This document shows positions 10,716-24,900 of a DNA stretch of 64,000 nt, in pieces. Origin of the DNA: Clusia tigrina (taxonomy: Eukaryota; Arthropoda; Insecta; Diptera; Clusiidae). Position 1 is the first letter of the stretch. Each line of letters starts with the position of its first letter. Location of the stretch: the NCBI GenBank assembly GCA_920105625.2, contig OV050030.1, positions 428,202,240 to 428,266,239 on the forward strand, read 5' to 3'. Position numbers and translations under genes: made by a program. The notes below the pieces were generated by a model. It did not search any database, was not told where the DNA came from, and was given only the letters and a program-made list of their open reading frames with translations.

Positions 10716-13690
10716 TAACAAGTGTAAATGATTGTGCCACTAATGAAACTCTGTTGTGGAAATATTTAAGAATGCATGGTGTCCCAAGACAAGCCTAAAT
10801 CCGAAATTTTTAGATATGACTGTCTCTAGTAATGTTGTTACTTTAGGCATGATGATAGAAAGGTGGGACCAAACACCAAATCCTATTTAGATCGGACACG
10901 CATCTATTCATTTAGAAACGAAGACTATTCAAAGACCACAAAAAGGGCTGACAGAATGATGGAATTAATTCGGTTTCACATCAGTTTCATAACCGGTGGA
11001 AGGAAGCGTGTTAGGTCTTCTCAATAGCCTCCTCGCATATTCTTGATTTGAATCGCTTACGATTTGCTCATAGTTATCCAAGCATATTTTCTCACATATT
11101 CATAACTTGTGTAATATTTTAGTTGATTGTGCAACTCTTTGTTCTTACCAAGACTAAATTACTCAGGTCTCGGGTCTTTCAAGGTACTCTGTATGACGCA
11201 TTTGCTCATGACGGTGAATATAATAATTCAAGAACCCGTTCATGTTTGCGACTTCTACATTTCTGTGGCATGTTTCTGCCTTACCAGGGCACTGGCTCTG
11301 CCATTTATTGCAGACTAAGGAGCCTTATTGCCAAGTGATAAATTGTGGCAAATCGCTCCTCATTACTGCCGCACTCCTGGCACCCCTACTACTAATCACG
11401 CCCCACTGGTAAAACATCCCAATTAACGCAGCTTCACAATGAATGGAAAGCAAATGAGCGCGGCGAACGCTGCCAGACAAGCGGCTGATTACTCAGTGTT
11501 GACAACTTTGATGAGAATTAAATCATTTTTAAGTGGCTTTGCCGCGGGCGCGGCTCGCACTGATATCCGCTTGGAGCACCAATTGAGCGGATTTAACTTG
11601 TTTAATTACCGCAGTATTCAGAGAATTTCATGAAGCCCTGAGTGAGGCGAGCGCACGACGGCGTGGTGGCTGCGGTGGGATGCGAAGTCCTTGCAAGTGC
11701 CTGGAAAATCAGGCCTGGCAGTTTCTTAGGCCAGACAAAGAAACAAAGAAACACATGCAACAGTAACCAACGCGCCACAGACCACCCCTCACCTCCCTCC
11801 CGCAGCTCGCGCAAATTTGTTACAGTTGCCGGCGCCGTCATTCGTTTCGATTCAATTCGATTCGATTGGATTCTAATGCGCTCGAGTGCCATTTCGCAAA
11901 TGAGTCGAAATGCCGAACGAACCAGGAAGCACTTGACGCATGTTTCCATGCTGGTGATACATTTTAATAAAAAGCAATATTAGAAGGGCGCTGGAGACGC
12001 AGCCATGCACCTTATCCACACAGACGGGCTGGGAAGGCCCGGGCGCAGCAGTAGTCGGCCACTTGAGCAGCAATGGCTACAAGTGCATCGTTACGTGTGT
12101 GTGTGTGTCTGTGTGTGTGTGTGTGTGTGTCTTGTGTGGATTGGCTGCGTGTATGAGAGGGCCTCTGTGTGTGTGAGTGAGTGGAAGTGGTGCGTCTAAG
12201 GACACTTGATAAATTTCATATATTTGTAGCCCGCAGAGTGCGGTGGCCCAACGAAAAACCCAAACGGGGCAGCTTCGTCGCCCACCCCTCGCCGCTCTTG
12301 CAATGCTGAGCAAATAGTGCACGAAATTTCCAGTTGCTCTGCTGCCCCCTGGCGGGCGTTTGCGGCAGCGGCATTCGAAAGCACTTCTTCAAATAAAATA
12401 CTTCAACTTATTGAATTTTCGCTCTGGCTCGGTGTGGACGAGGAGGCAGATGTGTGCGCGGCCTCTGCCAGGATATTTGAATACTACTGTGAGTGAATGT
12501 GTGTCTATGTGTGTGTGGCTCAAGGACATTGTGCTGGCAACAGCAGCAGCAGCAATCCTTTAAGTCGCGTTTTGTTGCTGATTATTTGCTGATGGAATTT
12601 AATTTTGTCATCTTAACGAAAATGAAAACGAAAATCAGCTCCGAACGAAACTCATAAAAATATCCTCAAATCCTGCCAGCAGAACGGGGTTAGGAGAAGG
12701 GGAAGTTGCAGAATGAAGAGGTGGAGGGGCAAAAACAAATACAACCGCGTGTTAATAAAACTGAAATTAAATGTTAACACGTGAACACACACTTGAGCGG
12801 GCTGCGGGCTGCGGACTGCGGCAGAGAGCGAAGTTGCTGCGGCCCAAATTTTGATTAAATTTCAATGTGCGCAAATTTTAAACATTCGAGTGGGCTTTCA
12901 AATCATTGATTAGATTTCCTGCATAGACAGACACGCACTCTCAGCCCTGTATCTGGGAGACGCGGCGATCTCCTGCGGCGCACTTGAGTTGCACTGCTGC
13001 AGTACGCCGAAGACGGAGCGCTCGTAATTACACGTAATTCTACACAATTACGGGATATCAACATTGCATTTAACACCGCAGGATCAAAATGTGTATCCCG
13101 ATACACACACACCGCCGGCTCAGTCGTGCTCGTTCACCATTTTGCCATGACAGGATAATAAACACGGCTTCGTTGCATGCCGAACATAATAAACGGAATT
13201 AAGCAGCGGAATTAAATTCCACTTCAATTCTCATATCCTGCTTTCCTGCTTCTGGGAGTATGTGTGTGTGTGTGTGCATGTCTTCGAGCTCGCAGTTGCA
13301 ACACTCATACACTCACACACAAGGCTCATGCACAATGCAGCGCGCTCTCATTCGTCCTTTTATTCGACGTTTCCTTTCTTGTGCGGCGGATTCGTTATTT
13401 TGTAATAATATCGGGATTAAGTTATTTGAAATCCTTTGCGTCTTGACTGCCTTTAATAATAAGCAAAAAATATAATCATGTACAGAAGTTAAAAGCAGAC
13501 AACACACGGGAGAACGGCTGCCTGCGAGTGAGAGGGGAAGACAACGGAGCCGCGGTGCAGGGTTCAAGTGGTGCTACGGGCATTGTGTGCGCCCTCGTCA
13601 TTTGATTTGACTTATCCCAGCTTCATGAATTGTACGATTTGTTTGTGATTAGCTCACTTGATTTGGGAACTAGGCAAGGCACAAAGGGAA
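10716..13690. other. Intergenic DNA, no gene seen
   Basis: From 10716 to about 11140 is repeat-like unassigned sequence. From 11140 to 13690 is unique fly-like non-coding DNA with GT microsatellites at 12095-12130 and 13260-13278. Frames open on both strands near 11600-11980 look fortuitous. Confidence 0.45.
12095..12130. repeat. (GT)n microsatellite
   Basis: A GT dinucleotide run with a single TCT interruption, continuing into imperfect GTGTGAG repeats to about 12180. Confidence 0.9.
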
Positions 13691-16600
13691 GAGAGAAAGA
13701 GAGGGAGGGGTAGAGATGCAGAGAGTTTTGTTTGTGTTGATACTGAAAATGTAACTAAAAATGCCGATGAATGATGATTCAATCAGAACGTAACCATATT
13801 TTCCAGTTAAAGGATTCATATCCTCAACAAATTTGTGTTCATAACGTTCATATTAGGAAATGTTCATTGATTTAATGGAGAATTCATTGGCACTGTGAAC
13901 AAATGTCTCAATTATTAATGAACGATTAAATACCGGAGTAAACACGAATTATTTACGACATCGGGTCTGGGAGTTTATTAGCGAACAGGAAGTCTATAAA
14001 TGTGTACAATATGTATTATCCTTTTATTCATATCATTATAAAAGCGTTCGACTATTCAAGGACACAATGAATATGTTCATAGAAGGAATGTGGAATTAAT
14101 TCTTCGATTAGAAAGTAAAAGGATTCCACTGAATTTTTCTAATGGACAATGGAAGAAATGTTGTGTACCTTTTCAATTGAGTAAAGTTCAATGAAGTTAG
14201 AACTGTCCACCAACTATGGACTTCACATTGTGATGAAATAGAATCTTCAATATTTATGACATAAAAATGAATGGAAAGTCATTAATAGTTGAACCTTCTC
14301 TCAAGCTATGAGGTATAAAAAAGAATTCATAAGCAATGTTGTCTAATGGAGCTTCACATGGAATATGGAATAGGAATAGATATTTCCACATCTATGTCTA
14401 CTCGTATGTTGCCCAATGTCTGAAGAACCACAATGAGGAAGAAGACATGAGTTCAGCAACAACTTGTCAGAAGACAGAAAAACACGGACTCCAATAATTA
14501 TGCCTCGACGATAAATAAACTCACGAACAGAGGTTCAGGTGTTCGCACTAAGACTGAGGATTCTAACTGCGACCTCTGCCACTGGAGTTGCTAAAATATG
14601 AACTCGACTAATACTAACTTAGAGCACGACTTTAATTTTACGATCCATAGTAGTATAGAAGACTATAAACAGAAACTTAGAGGAAAGAAATGAGACTGTC
14701 GCCAACAATATTCTAACATCAGAGCTCTGAGAAATCGAAGTCGACTCTGAATCAAATTCAAATCAAACCCCTCCAAGTTTACATAAACTGTCTCTCATTG
14801 CAAGTGCGAGAAATATAATTAAAGTGCAAGTCCACTACTTTGTAAGGAAACAACTTAAGAGATTGTCTGCAGAACCATTTGCTAATGGTGTCCACATAAG
14901 ACCAGATTGTCCACTTTTTGGATACCTTACGAAAGGTTACAAATAATACCATCATCAACCATCTGCGAGAAGTGACGCACGATGGCCCCCATTGTAACTA
15001 CTTCTGTGTTGGAATCCTAATATTTTGTACTCTCGTTGAAGAGCACCACTCCATCCGCGAACGCTGCTATAATGAACTACAAAGTCCTGAACTTTTTTAT
15101 TAAGGATTCGATCGCTGCGACCGTCGCTGATATCCCAGAAGCACCACTGGATACTTGGAACTACTCCTCAAAGAACAAATTATCAGCGGATCGAAGTAAA
15201 GATACATAGAAAATGTTAAAGATAGTTAGAAGCCCCATAGTAAAGACTGTAGGCATTCAAAAGTCTCATCTGGTTAATGAAAGAACAAATTAACTCGTTC
15301 CCATTGCAGAGGCAGCGATTATCCTCCATAATAGCAATAGGATTATGCAGTCTTTGCTTCCACAGAACATGCCACATTAAATGGATGAAGAGATTAGTTC
15401 TTCACATTTTCAACTATTTAGCCAGACTCACAAGATCCACTCTATGGCTTCCACTCTTTCTTGTCCAGTGACACCACTGACTTAGAATCTCCCAACATTA
15501 TGGCACTAATGCAGTCCTCACAAGGCAACAGATGGTTTAACTGTCAATTGACACCTTCCGGGAGGACCATTTCATTTTACTTTGGAATGAATTGTTCCAG
15601 TTAAGTTAATTATTGAAAATATATATATATACTTCATGTCGCTAGGACAGCTTAAAAAGGAACCTACCTTAATGTCCTAAGATCAATTTGTAGAGATAAA
15701 AATAAAATTAAAAAAATAAATAAAATAAATGAATCGAACCACTTCAACCCAACCTAAGTACAGCGGCTTCTTCTCTACACGCATAAAAGGACATATATAA
15801 GAAAAGGACCCACTTAGGTGACGTGTCCAGAAGGGGAGCATAGGGAGCACCCAGTGAAGCTCAAAATCTACCTCAATTGCATACAAGACACACCCTTACT
15901 ACGATGAACTACTGAAGCCGTCTCTGGCCCATTCGTGGAAAATCACACCAATTTTATCTGTTCAGACCTACATTTTCGATATCAAGCAATGTCTCTATCA
16001 ACATTTTTTATTCAAAATGGATCCTTTAAGGAATCATACCATTTCTTCCAATCTAGAGAAGAATTCTCATGGACATTCACACATATGAAAATAGATCATC
16101 CACGATACAAACTTTTCACTTCCTCCAATTGTTGTGAGTCAGAATCAGGCTACCTGGCGCGTTATATCTACTGTGTCCTAATTGGTCCAGTATTTCTTCT
16201 ATCCTTGGTATTGGGACACCTGCTTGTCAGTGGCGTCGTTCAATTTCCTAAAATCGGCGACCATTCTCCACTTCTTCTTACCCTGAGCACCCCCCCTCTT
16301 TGGTACCAAAATTATTGGTGGTTCCAAGGTGAGATACTCGGTGAAATTATGTTATCATTTAACACAATTCCAGTATTGAAAACTTCTTCCTCTTAAATGT
16401 TAAACTTCATTGAAAGAACCCACGGTGTACTACCCCGCCGGAGTGTTTCCAGGATTGCCAGCATTATAGACATCGTAAACCCAGCAGTAATGCCATAAAG
16501 CTATAACCGGTTACATGGGTTCTATAATCTAAGCAGCTGTTCCTACAGTCAAAGTCGAGAGATAATTACTCGTGCTACGGAATCGGTGTCAGCTGAAGCT

Positions 16601-17235
16601 GCGGGTAGTAGCGTGACTGCCATGTGTATTGGTTTTGCATTCTCCGCAATTGGGTGAATGCCTGACTACCTCACTAAGTATACTACCTCACTAAGTACTA
16701 CCAGGATTTCTAACTAATTTTCGTAAGGGTTCAGTGGTATCGTCTGTGCTCATCCCGAATTTTTGATATCACGTGATCCGCATCCGCATTTGCTTCCACT
16801 CAGTTTTGAGTTCTGCTCAATTTATACCAATTTGTACTGAGTGGAATGATCTGAATATACATCAAATATTCTTCAACAGTTTTGAAGCCATTCACCAAGC
16901 TCGGTTTGAGTGAAGTCTTTAGAATAGTCATGAATTTATCCCTAGGGAAATGCAGGAGTCCAGGGTGTCGTTCCACATTCACTGACAATTTTTTGCCCAC
17001 TTACCAACGAGCGAAGGTCTTTATATGAGGAAAGAGATCAGATTTGTACATCTGCTTTCTGTGTGATAGAATTTGCCTCCATTACACTCCTCGTACTAAT
17101 TGTGGAGGATGCTTAGAAGCGCCCTCGCTGGAAATTGTTGATATCTAACATTTAGTTGTATCAGATTCAAGAGGCCACCCCTATCCCGGGGACCTGTGCT
17201 GTATTCGGTTCAGATAACTGCACACTCTGAGTTTT
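13691..17235. other. AT-rich unassigned block
   Basis: No gene was found. The sequence is AT-rich with many short frames. A plus frame at 15935-16396 (153 codons) contains hydrophobic stretches but no recognisable domain or splice context. The block ends in the repeat structure at 17236. Confidence 0.35.
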
Positions 17236-17797
17236 CTCGCTTACATCCAGACAACTCAAGTGATTAATCTGTGTCTTCATTCTTAAAAGATTTTGGTTAA
17301 TGATTGTTTCACTCAATGCATTGCTAGAGACGAGTTGGTATTTGAGCTTCCTCGGTTACATGCAGACAACTTAAGTGATTAATCTGGGTCCTCATTCTTC
17401 AAAGAGTTCCAATGATCCTTAAGATGACTAATTTAGACAAGTTTGTTGCTTTTTTATGATCGAAAACCGGGGATAATTACTTTATGGATATATTCCAGTG
17501 CTTAATTATATTGCTTCCTTCATTGCTGCGGGTTGATGATTTCTAAGGTGAATGTCAAGCACTGCTGATCAGTACATATCCTCATTTTCTGTACTCAGCA
17601 GGCATACTGACACGACCCCATACTATGATCAACATTTCCGTCTCTTATCTTGCATTGTTTTCTTCTATTATATTCAATGCTCTGGATATTTGAACAATTG
17701 GTACGGTGAGTATCGCACGAAAACTCTACTCTGACCAGCACTTAATTCCAACTCGTCTCTAGCAATGCCTTGAGTGGAACAATCATAAACCAAAATC
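17236..17797. repeat. Combined direct and inverted repeat
   Basis: A 55-bp segment at 17236-17290 recurs in direct orientation at 17351-17405; both share AGTGATTAATCTG and CTCATTCTT-like cores. The 54-bp segment at 17289-17342 recurs inverted at 17744-17797, sharing GCATTGCTAGAGACGAGTTGG-type sequence at roughly 90% identity across a 401-bp loop. The arrangement could be the remains of a foldback element. No target-site duplication was found. Confidence 0.8.
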
Positions 17798-18401
17798 TGA
17801 ACCGACCTCTCGCAGGTTTCCATCGCAGTTTTATGCAGCTTTCAAAACGATGCTCACTTTGATGATACCATTTCCGCTCTCGAACTTTAGACACAGAACG
17901 TCAGAACGAAACGAAGGCAGAAAGATAAAATTCACACTGCCTCGTTTCATCTCCTTTTGTAAATGGCTTCCCCCACATATCTGCTCTTCCATTTCAATGA
18001 ACCCAATCCATTTCGAGACCCCCACAAATGAAACACGTCCTCTTCTATATTTCATAATTTTGTGTAATCATTTATTTACGTTTTATATTGTTTTCTCTCA
18101 TGAACTTATGAAATCCTCATTGTGGTTTATCTAGGTCTGATATAATAAACGTACTCATTTCTACTGTCGGCGCCTACGTGGGTCTCCTTACAAGAATATT
18201 TGGCAATTGGTGTCTTTCAAGAGTTTCCTTTATAGCGATAGAACATATTCTTCAAATCTATTATATACAAATTCGTACTGAAGAGAATAACTTAGAGTAT
18301 ATTTTTTTATTATTAAACTTATCCTCTAAAAACCGAAACTCCCTTTCTTCAATTTGGAATCCTTAAACAAAGATTTATCACCTCGCATACTTAGAACAAA
18401 A
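17798..18401. other. AT-rich DNA downstream of hbn
   Basis: AT-rich non-coding DNA lying 3' of the hbn poly(A) signal; nothing else recognisable. Confidence 0.4.
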
Positions 18402-18407
18402 TTTATT
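18402..18407 (-). terminator. hbn: Poly(A) signal of hbn (AATAAA)
   Basis: AATAAA on the minus strand, 129 bp beyond the hbn stop codon and followed by a TTTTGTTC T/G-rich stretch. It would give a 3' UTR of roughly 150 nt. Confidence 0.6.
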
Positions 18408-18535
18408 GATATAATTGCTAAAGAAAATTCGATTACTTATGTTGCTATTTACAATCACGCCGCAATTACGGTATAACACATACACACAAATGGGCTTTAA
18501 CCCTTGCATGCCCCTATACAGCAGCAGGGCCAAGT

Positions 18536-18969
18536 TCATTCGTCGCCCTTCGTCACGACCGAAACCGGCGTCGAGGCGTTGCTGCCAGCGGCCAGCGGGC
18601 TGTGGGGCGAGGCGGCTGCGGAGGAGGTGACGGTGAGGCCTCCTGAGACCATGGTCGTGCCGCCTGGCACCAAGGGTGGGCTCTCGCGGGGGCTGCTGCT
18701 GCACGGCGGACTCACTTGCGCCGAGTGCATGGTGAGGTTCTGCGGGTAGCCGCCGAAGATGCCGTTCAAGTTGCTGAGGCCCATGTACTGGGAGAGCAGG
18801 GTGTGGAAGTTGGGCAGCTTGTAGTGGGGCATCAGACTCTGGGGCAAGAGAGCAGGATTGAAGTGTTGGTGTAAGGCAAAGTGGGGTGGCCAGAATTCAG
18901 CGGGTAATGACGGCGGATGACCGGGCATGCCATGCGGCAGATGGATGCCGAGCGGGAATTCGGGTAAAC
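18536..18969 (-). CDS. hbn: hbn coding exon 5 (C-terminal region and stop)
   Basis: The acceptor is CTTTTCAG|GTTTACCC. Encodes residues 214-357, starting [18 protein letters not shown]. After the conserved block it has a Ser/Pro-rich tail ([20 protein letters not shown]) and ends SVVTKGDE. The stop TGA is at 18538-18536. Confidence 0.93.
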
Positions 18970-21900
18970 CTGAAAAGGGAGCAAATAAATGGAAATTAGT
19001 TGAGGCGATCTTTCGCAGAGTGTTAATATCAAAAGTTGTGTGACTATAGGACAGGGACTTATATGCCACCTTAGCAATAAACGGGTTAATGAGCAGCTGA
19101 TTATTGCCTCCACGGAACTCGAGCTACTCAAAAACAAATCAAACAAAATCGGAAATGTATTAGCGAAAGGTTCCTGTAGCGGAAGTTCTGGCGCGACAGA
19201 TGCTGAACTCATTCCGTGTTCCCCCGCCTATTTAAGGGTTGCTCTACTTTCGCACTACTTATGCTATCTTAAACTGATCCATTGCCATACCATTGTACCA
19301 ACCTTGTTCGGGCAGCAGATATCCATTCTTGTCCTGGTTCATGAACTTCTCCCGTTTTCGCCACTTGGCGCGTCGGTTCTGAAACCAGACCTGAAACGAG
19401 AAAAAAAGATGCAAATCTGATTACCGCGTCTTCGCAAGCTGAAAATCGTTAAATTTCTAAACCATTTAATTTCGGATTAGCTCTTCCTGCGATATAATTG
19501 CCATGTCCAATGGCACAGTCCAACTATAAAACAAGGAGCGCTCTCAAATGCCGAAATACCTCCCATCGGCGACGGACGGGTAACAGCAACCCTGCTGCCG
19601 CAGACAATAGAATCCAATCGGAAGTGAGTTTCTCTGATTCGCTCCAGTCAGCAGCTCAGTAACAGCCCTTTGCCAACCACTCCCACCCCCACCCCACGGG
19701 TCGGCAAGAAAATGCACTTTTGACACTACACAAAAAGGGGTGCACAAGCACGCAATGCCACCGGCCCGGTTGTCATGTGCCCACTCACTCGATCACTCAA
19801 GGCTGGAGACCCACCCAGAAACGCACACAAATGCACACAAACGCACACACACACACACATTCACCTTTCGCACACAATTATTAAATGCAATTTGCAATTG
19901 TGTTTAAGTCGAGTGTAACCGAATTGAATCAATTGTCTACAGAAACAACTCTCAAGGGTCGCTTGGTGAGTTGGAAGTTGGAATGGTGGGCTGGTTGGCG
20001 ACGTGGTGGTTGGGGGAAGGACCAGTGGCAAAATGGTACCCAGCAAATGCCGGGGAAATTCAATTGTTTACCTTGGCAGCGATTGTGTAGTCAATTTGCG
20101 ACATTTGTCAGTTGCAATTTATGCAGGAGCCAAGGTGAAAATTCTTGTATTGTCGCAGCATGAATGAAGGGTTAAAAGTACACCAGGGTTGCCAAGTCCC
20201 ATGAAGGCAAACTTGAGCTGGATTGCAGGAATATAAAGAAAAACGAATGAGGAACTTTTGTCACCAGAAAGGACTCAAGTAGTCAACTGCTAAGGTTCTC
20301 CTCCGATTATAGAAATACAGGAAAGGAGAGTGAATTATGCAAATTAAACTGAAGATGACAGATTGGGAACACTTGTGTGGGTTGTTTAAAGGGGGTACAG
20401 CAAAAGTGTTGGTGAAATGGAAGGTATCAGAAATCGGAAATTGGAACAAGAGCAAGGATCAGAGCCAGGTGAAGAATTTCCTCATAGTAATCCACATAAA
20501 GAAAATCTTCGGATCTTCAAAAGATTTCTTAGAGGACACTGTGGCCTCAGATACATTGCTGCTTGTGTGGAATGTACCCTGAAAAGACAGAAGACATTTT
20601 ATGGCAATGTCCGCCGATTAATAGACTGAGACCTTATCCATCAAGATGACCACATCGATTTTAGTATAAGAAACCCGACAAAAAGTCTAAGAAATTGTCA
20701 AAATTAGAGTACACTCTCCCACTTTCGTGTTAGTTACAGGTCAGCCCGTTCGGTCTAGTCCAGAGTCCAGTAAGAAGCCTTCCATTAGACTTAGCGTGAA
20801 GAAATTTAAGCAGAGATTATGAATATAGATGAAGTTGGAATAGCGGGACAACGGTAGAGCCCAAACTAGATTTTTGAATTAGATCTGTTGAAGTGGACAA
20901 TCGAGAGAGGTTCAGGCGAATATGATGAAAATAAGCTACGGAATAGAGAGGTTCAGGTTAACAATGAGAAAGCTTATCAGCCGAAAAAGTGGACAAGGAA
21001 ATAGGGTGGTAAACTAAACCAAAAGAGAGTAGATGGATACCACGAAGTCGCAGACAGACATTAGAAGCAAAGGAGAAACTGACAACAAGGCTTATAAAAG
21101 ATGTCTTGATACATCTTGTTTGGATTACAAGGACATAGGTAATAGATGAGCCAATGGGGTGGTAAGCTAAACCAGAAGAGAGTAGATGGATGCCACGAAC
21201 ATAGTTAAGAAAGCGACAAACTCGGAGGCGGAATTAACAGCAAAGGACAAAATGAAAATACGGGTTATAGAAAATGTATCAAGGTGTTTAGAATACATGG
21301 ACATAGGTAATAGACGAGCCCATCCATGAACACTAAGCTGATTGGGTGTCTCACAAGCAGTCCAAACAGCGTTTGGAGGAATGCTTTGATCACAGAACAA
21401 TTTGCAGATGGGAACTTTGAAGAGAACCAAAGAGGTCAAGCAGAAAGAGGAGCCAGAAGCTCGGATTGATACTGCAGCAGGCATTCAACTGTACTCCTAT
21501 TGTGTTGTGCACTGATTATAAAAAGTCCGACACATGGCAACCCTGGGCAGAAAGAAGCAAGTAAATTAAACTTCACAGCACCACGGCAGAGGACAGTGGA
21601 CTAAGGAAACTTTCGAAACTTTGCAGTTTCTGTGCTCTGTTCTCTGGGCTGGGGTTTGAGATGCGCTGGCAAAGTCATTTCGCAATTGAGGCATGCCGTT
21701 GTTGTCGGTCGGTGAAGTGGGCGTAGCACAAAACATTTCCGTTTACATGTGCAAGTGACAGCAGCAATTTGAGGGCATTATCTACGCTTCGGTTTACGGC
21801 TGCGGAGGCACGGGTGCCACATTCCAGGATTGTGTCCTTTTGAAGTGAGTTGCAGGCGGCCGTGTAAGTACGTGTATTAAGAAAATTAATTGTTTGTAAG

Positions 21901-24900
21901 TAAATGCAAATAGAAAGCAAGCGGGCGAGCGGCCGGGTGACGTGACGTGATGTGGTGGGGGCGAGGGCGAGGGTACTAAACGAAAGGGTAATTAAAATTA
22001 TATGGCAAGGAATATTCTCGCAATGACGAGTGAGGCAAGTGCAATTTTTGCTGCCGAACTTTGCACAGACACTACGTTGCCTACAGCTACACACACAAAC
22101 ACACACATATACAGACACACCAGAACAGCCGTACAGAGGCAACGCATCAACGCAACAACAACAATACGCTCAGCAAAGCGAGAACGGAATTAGTAATGAT
22201 TTCCTGGCAGTAATTGCTCCAATTGATGCTGCCAATGATGAAGACAGCAGCGCATCCCAGCAACAAAGTTAAACCCCGTCAGCAACAGCACACCCTCCCA
22301 CACACACAGTCACACGAGCACTCGCACACAAGCCCAGGCACTCGCGTTTGCATGACAATTTTAATTGTTACAAGGACAATTATAATGTCGAACAATTATG
22401 ATGATGGATGATACAAACATTTAAAGCTCTGCTCGCTGTTCGCTGCTTGCTGCTGGGCTGCTGTGCTGAGGCAGGAAAATCAAAATTAAAGGACATTTTC
22501 GCTATTCGCAATTGTTTACGAACAAAGGAGCGCTGCTGGGCTGCCTCACTGCCGTGCTGCGCCCCTCTGGCTGCAGGCAAAATGAGATTTGCGGCTTGTG
22601 GTGGAAAGCTGTGCATTTGCGTAAGCAGCCTTAAGGAGAAGACGCAAAAGGATATCCTCTTTGCGTTTATCACACATGTGCGATCAAATGAAATTTGCAC
22701 AATTAACTGCTTTAATTATGGCAAATTTTGCGACAAAGGACGAGTAGCGGAGCTGGAGTAGCGACAGCCACTGCAGTGGGTGGGGTAGTTGACTTTCATT
22801 GAGCTGGGTGTGGTTGGTTGTATCGATGTTTGAGTTGTGAATTTTGCCAAGTGGAAACAAATATTCAAAAGGTCCTTTTTAATACATATCTGAACAATGT
22901 GAAAACAGAACTGAAGAGCAATGTTGGGAGGGGAATGATTGTAACACTCCCTCAGACTGTGGGGGCAACGAACATCAATGAAAAGGAGAGATTTGGATTT
23001 GCAGAATATTGCAGCGAAATAGCAATTTGAACATTTATGAATAAACATGAATAAACGGTAGAATTGCAAATTATGTTGCTGTCCGGTGTGTCGCTATTGC
23101 CATGTCCTTCAAGAATCATGTGAGTATTTCTGTCACACTCGTACATGGAATAAAATTATGGCTGCCACTTCCACACTGAATGATTTTATTGTATAATGCA
23201 ATAACATCGTATATGGAGCAAAGCTATGAAAAAACAGGGGCGCATGAACGTGGCAGTTCAGTTGTGAATTGACTGCTGTAGTGAAAAATTAAAAATAGTT
23301 CCTTTTATGCCAAAGGAAGACACTTTCTCAATTACGGCAATAAAGAAAAAGTTAATCGAAGCTCAAAAAGCAAATAAACACCTCTCTACTATTTGGACTA
23401 ATCCAGTGATTTGAACTGTTCTCAAAACAAATTTTCGGAATATGATATTTCAAGAATGGAAAATAGAGCAGAGGCACTTCCCACGGTATGGAAGAAGAAT
23501 GGATAGTAATTAAAGTATTAAGATTAGGGTCGATTTTCAGACAGCAGTTAAACAGGCGCATTGAAAGGCATCCTAGAACTACGCGGACAAACGGCTATAT
23601 ACGAAATCGATCTAGAATCGGAATGAGAATATAATATGCTTATTTCTGTACTGGAAACGAATCACGACTTTCGTAATAAATAAATATTAATCTGCGTATG
23701 AGAAACGAATTTGAATCATGCCGAGAGCTGAAGTCGATGAATACGTAAAGGATCGTAGATCTAGAGGAGTTTGTATCAAGGCATTATTCAAAGTAGCTTT
23801 AGCAACTATGGCTCTTTATAAATCATGATGTGTTGTCGTTTCGATCGAACTGCTGCACTCACTTCAAATATGGCTCTAAGCCTCACGGTTCTGCAACGTC
23901 AGATTGCATCACGATCTGAGGCTGGGTTTAGTCGCTGTTTCGAACTAAGCAACCTGAACCACATAAGAAACCCGCAGACCTCCGAAGCTCGTTTAAATGG
24001 ACACCCGGCCATAAATGACTCAGCCACTTATGAGATTACCCTAGTTCGCTCGCCTGCGTTTCCCTGACTTAATTGAAGTCCTTCAAGCCCAAATTAGTTG
24101 CCACTTAGCACTGCAGTCGTGCGCTTCGGCAAATGTTCTCTGCCTCACATGCTGACAGATTGCCGCCATGCAAGTATCTTGAAGAAAAGTGTTCACATGC
24201 TCATCAAACTCACAGTCGACCGTTATGAGTCGTTCACATCCTTGCAACAGCACAACAACAAATCGAAGATTATCGTTGTAACATCAAGATTGAAACGTTT
24301 GCTGGAAGAGTGCACTTCACAATTGACAATTTCATGCGCGTTCTGTAAAAGCCTCTGCCTGGGCTGCTGAACAAGCAGCGCCCCTTCCCCCACCCAGTTT
24401 TGCCAGCTTACTGGTAAATGCCGCGTCGTCGCGCTCTCTAATAAAAAAAGGGAAAAAGACACTGTTGCAAAACATTGATCCGATAAATCCGGCATTGAGT
24501 GGAAAATAGAGAGAGAAAACACTGCAAAGCAAACAAGGCAAATGCCGTATGTCCTTGCCATAACTAATGCTAAACCATTTACCAGCAGAGCAGGCGAGCA
24601 GCTCTGAGCGGCCAGGACGTGGCCCGCCTGGCTGACTGGCTGCCTGGCTGCCTGTGTCCTTCCAAGTGCATTAAATCCGAAAATAATTGCCCTGTTCATG
24701 TCGATGATGATGGCATATTACGCGCGCACACACTCACACGCACACCACGTATGTAGACTCTCAATATGTATGCAAGGATTCGATTGACAAGCACTGCGCT
24801 CATGCATGGGGATGTGGATGTATGTGGCAGTGGAAACGGTAAAGCGTGGAACCACTTGCCAACGATTCCACCAAGTGGCGTATTAAAATCGTTGCTCTGC

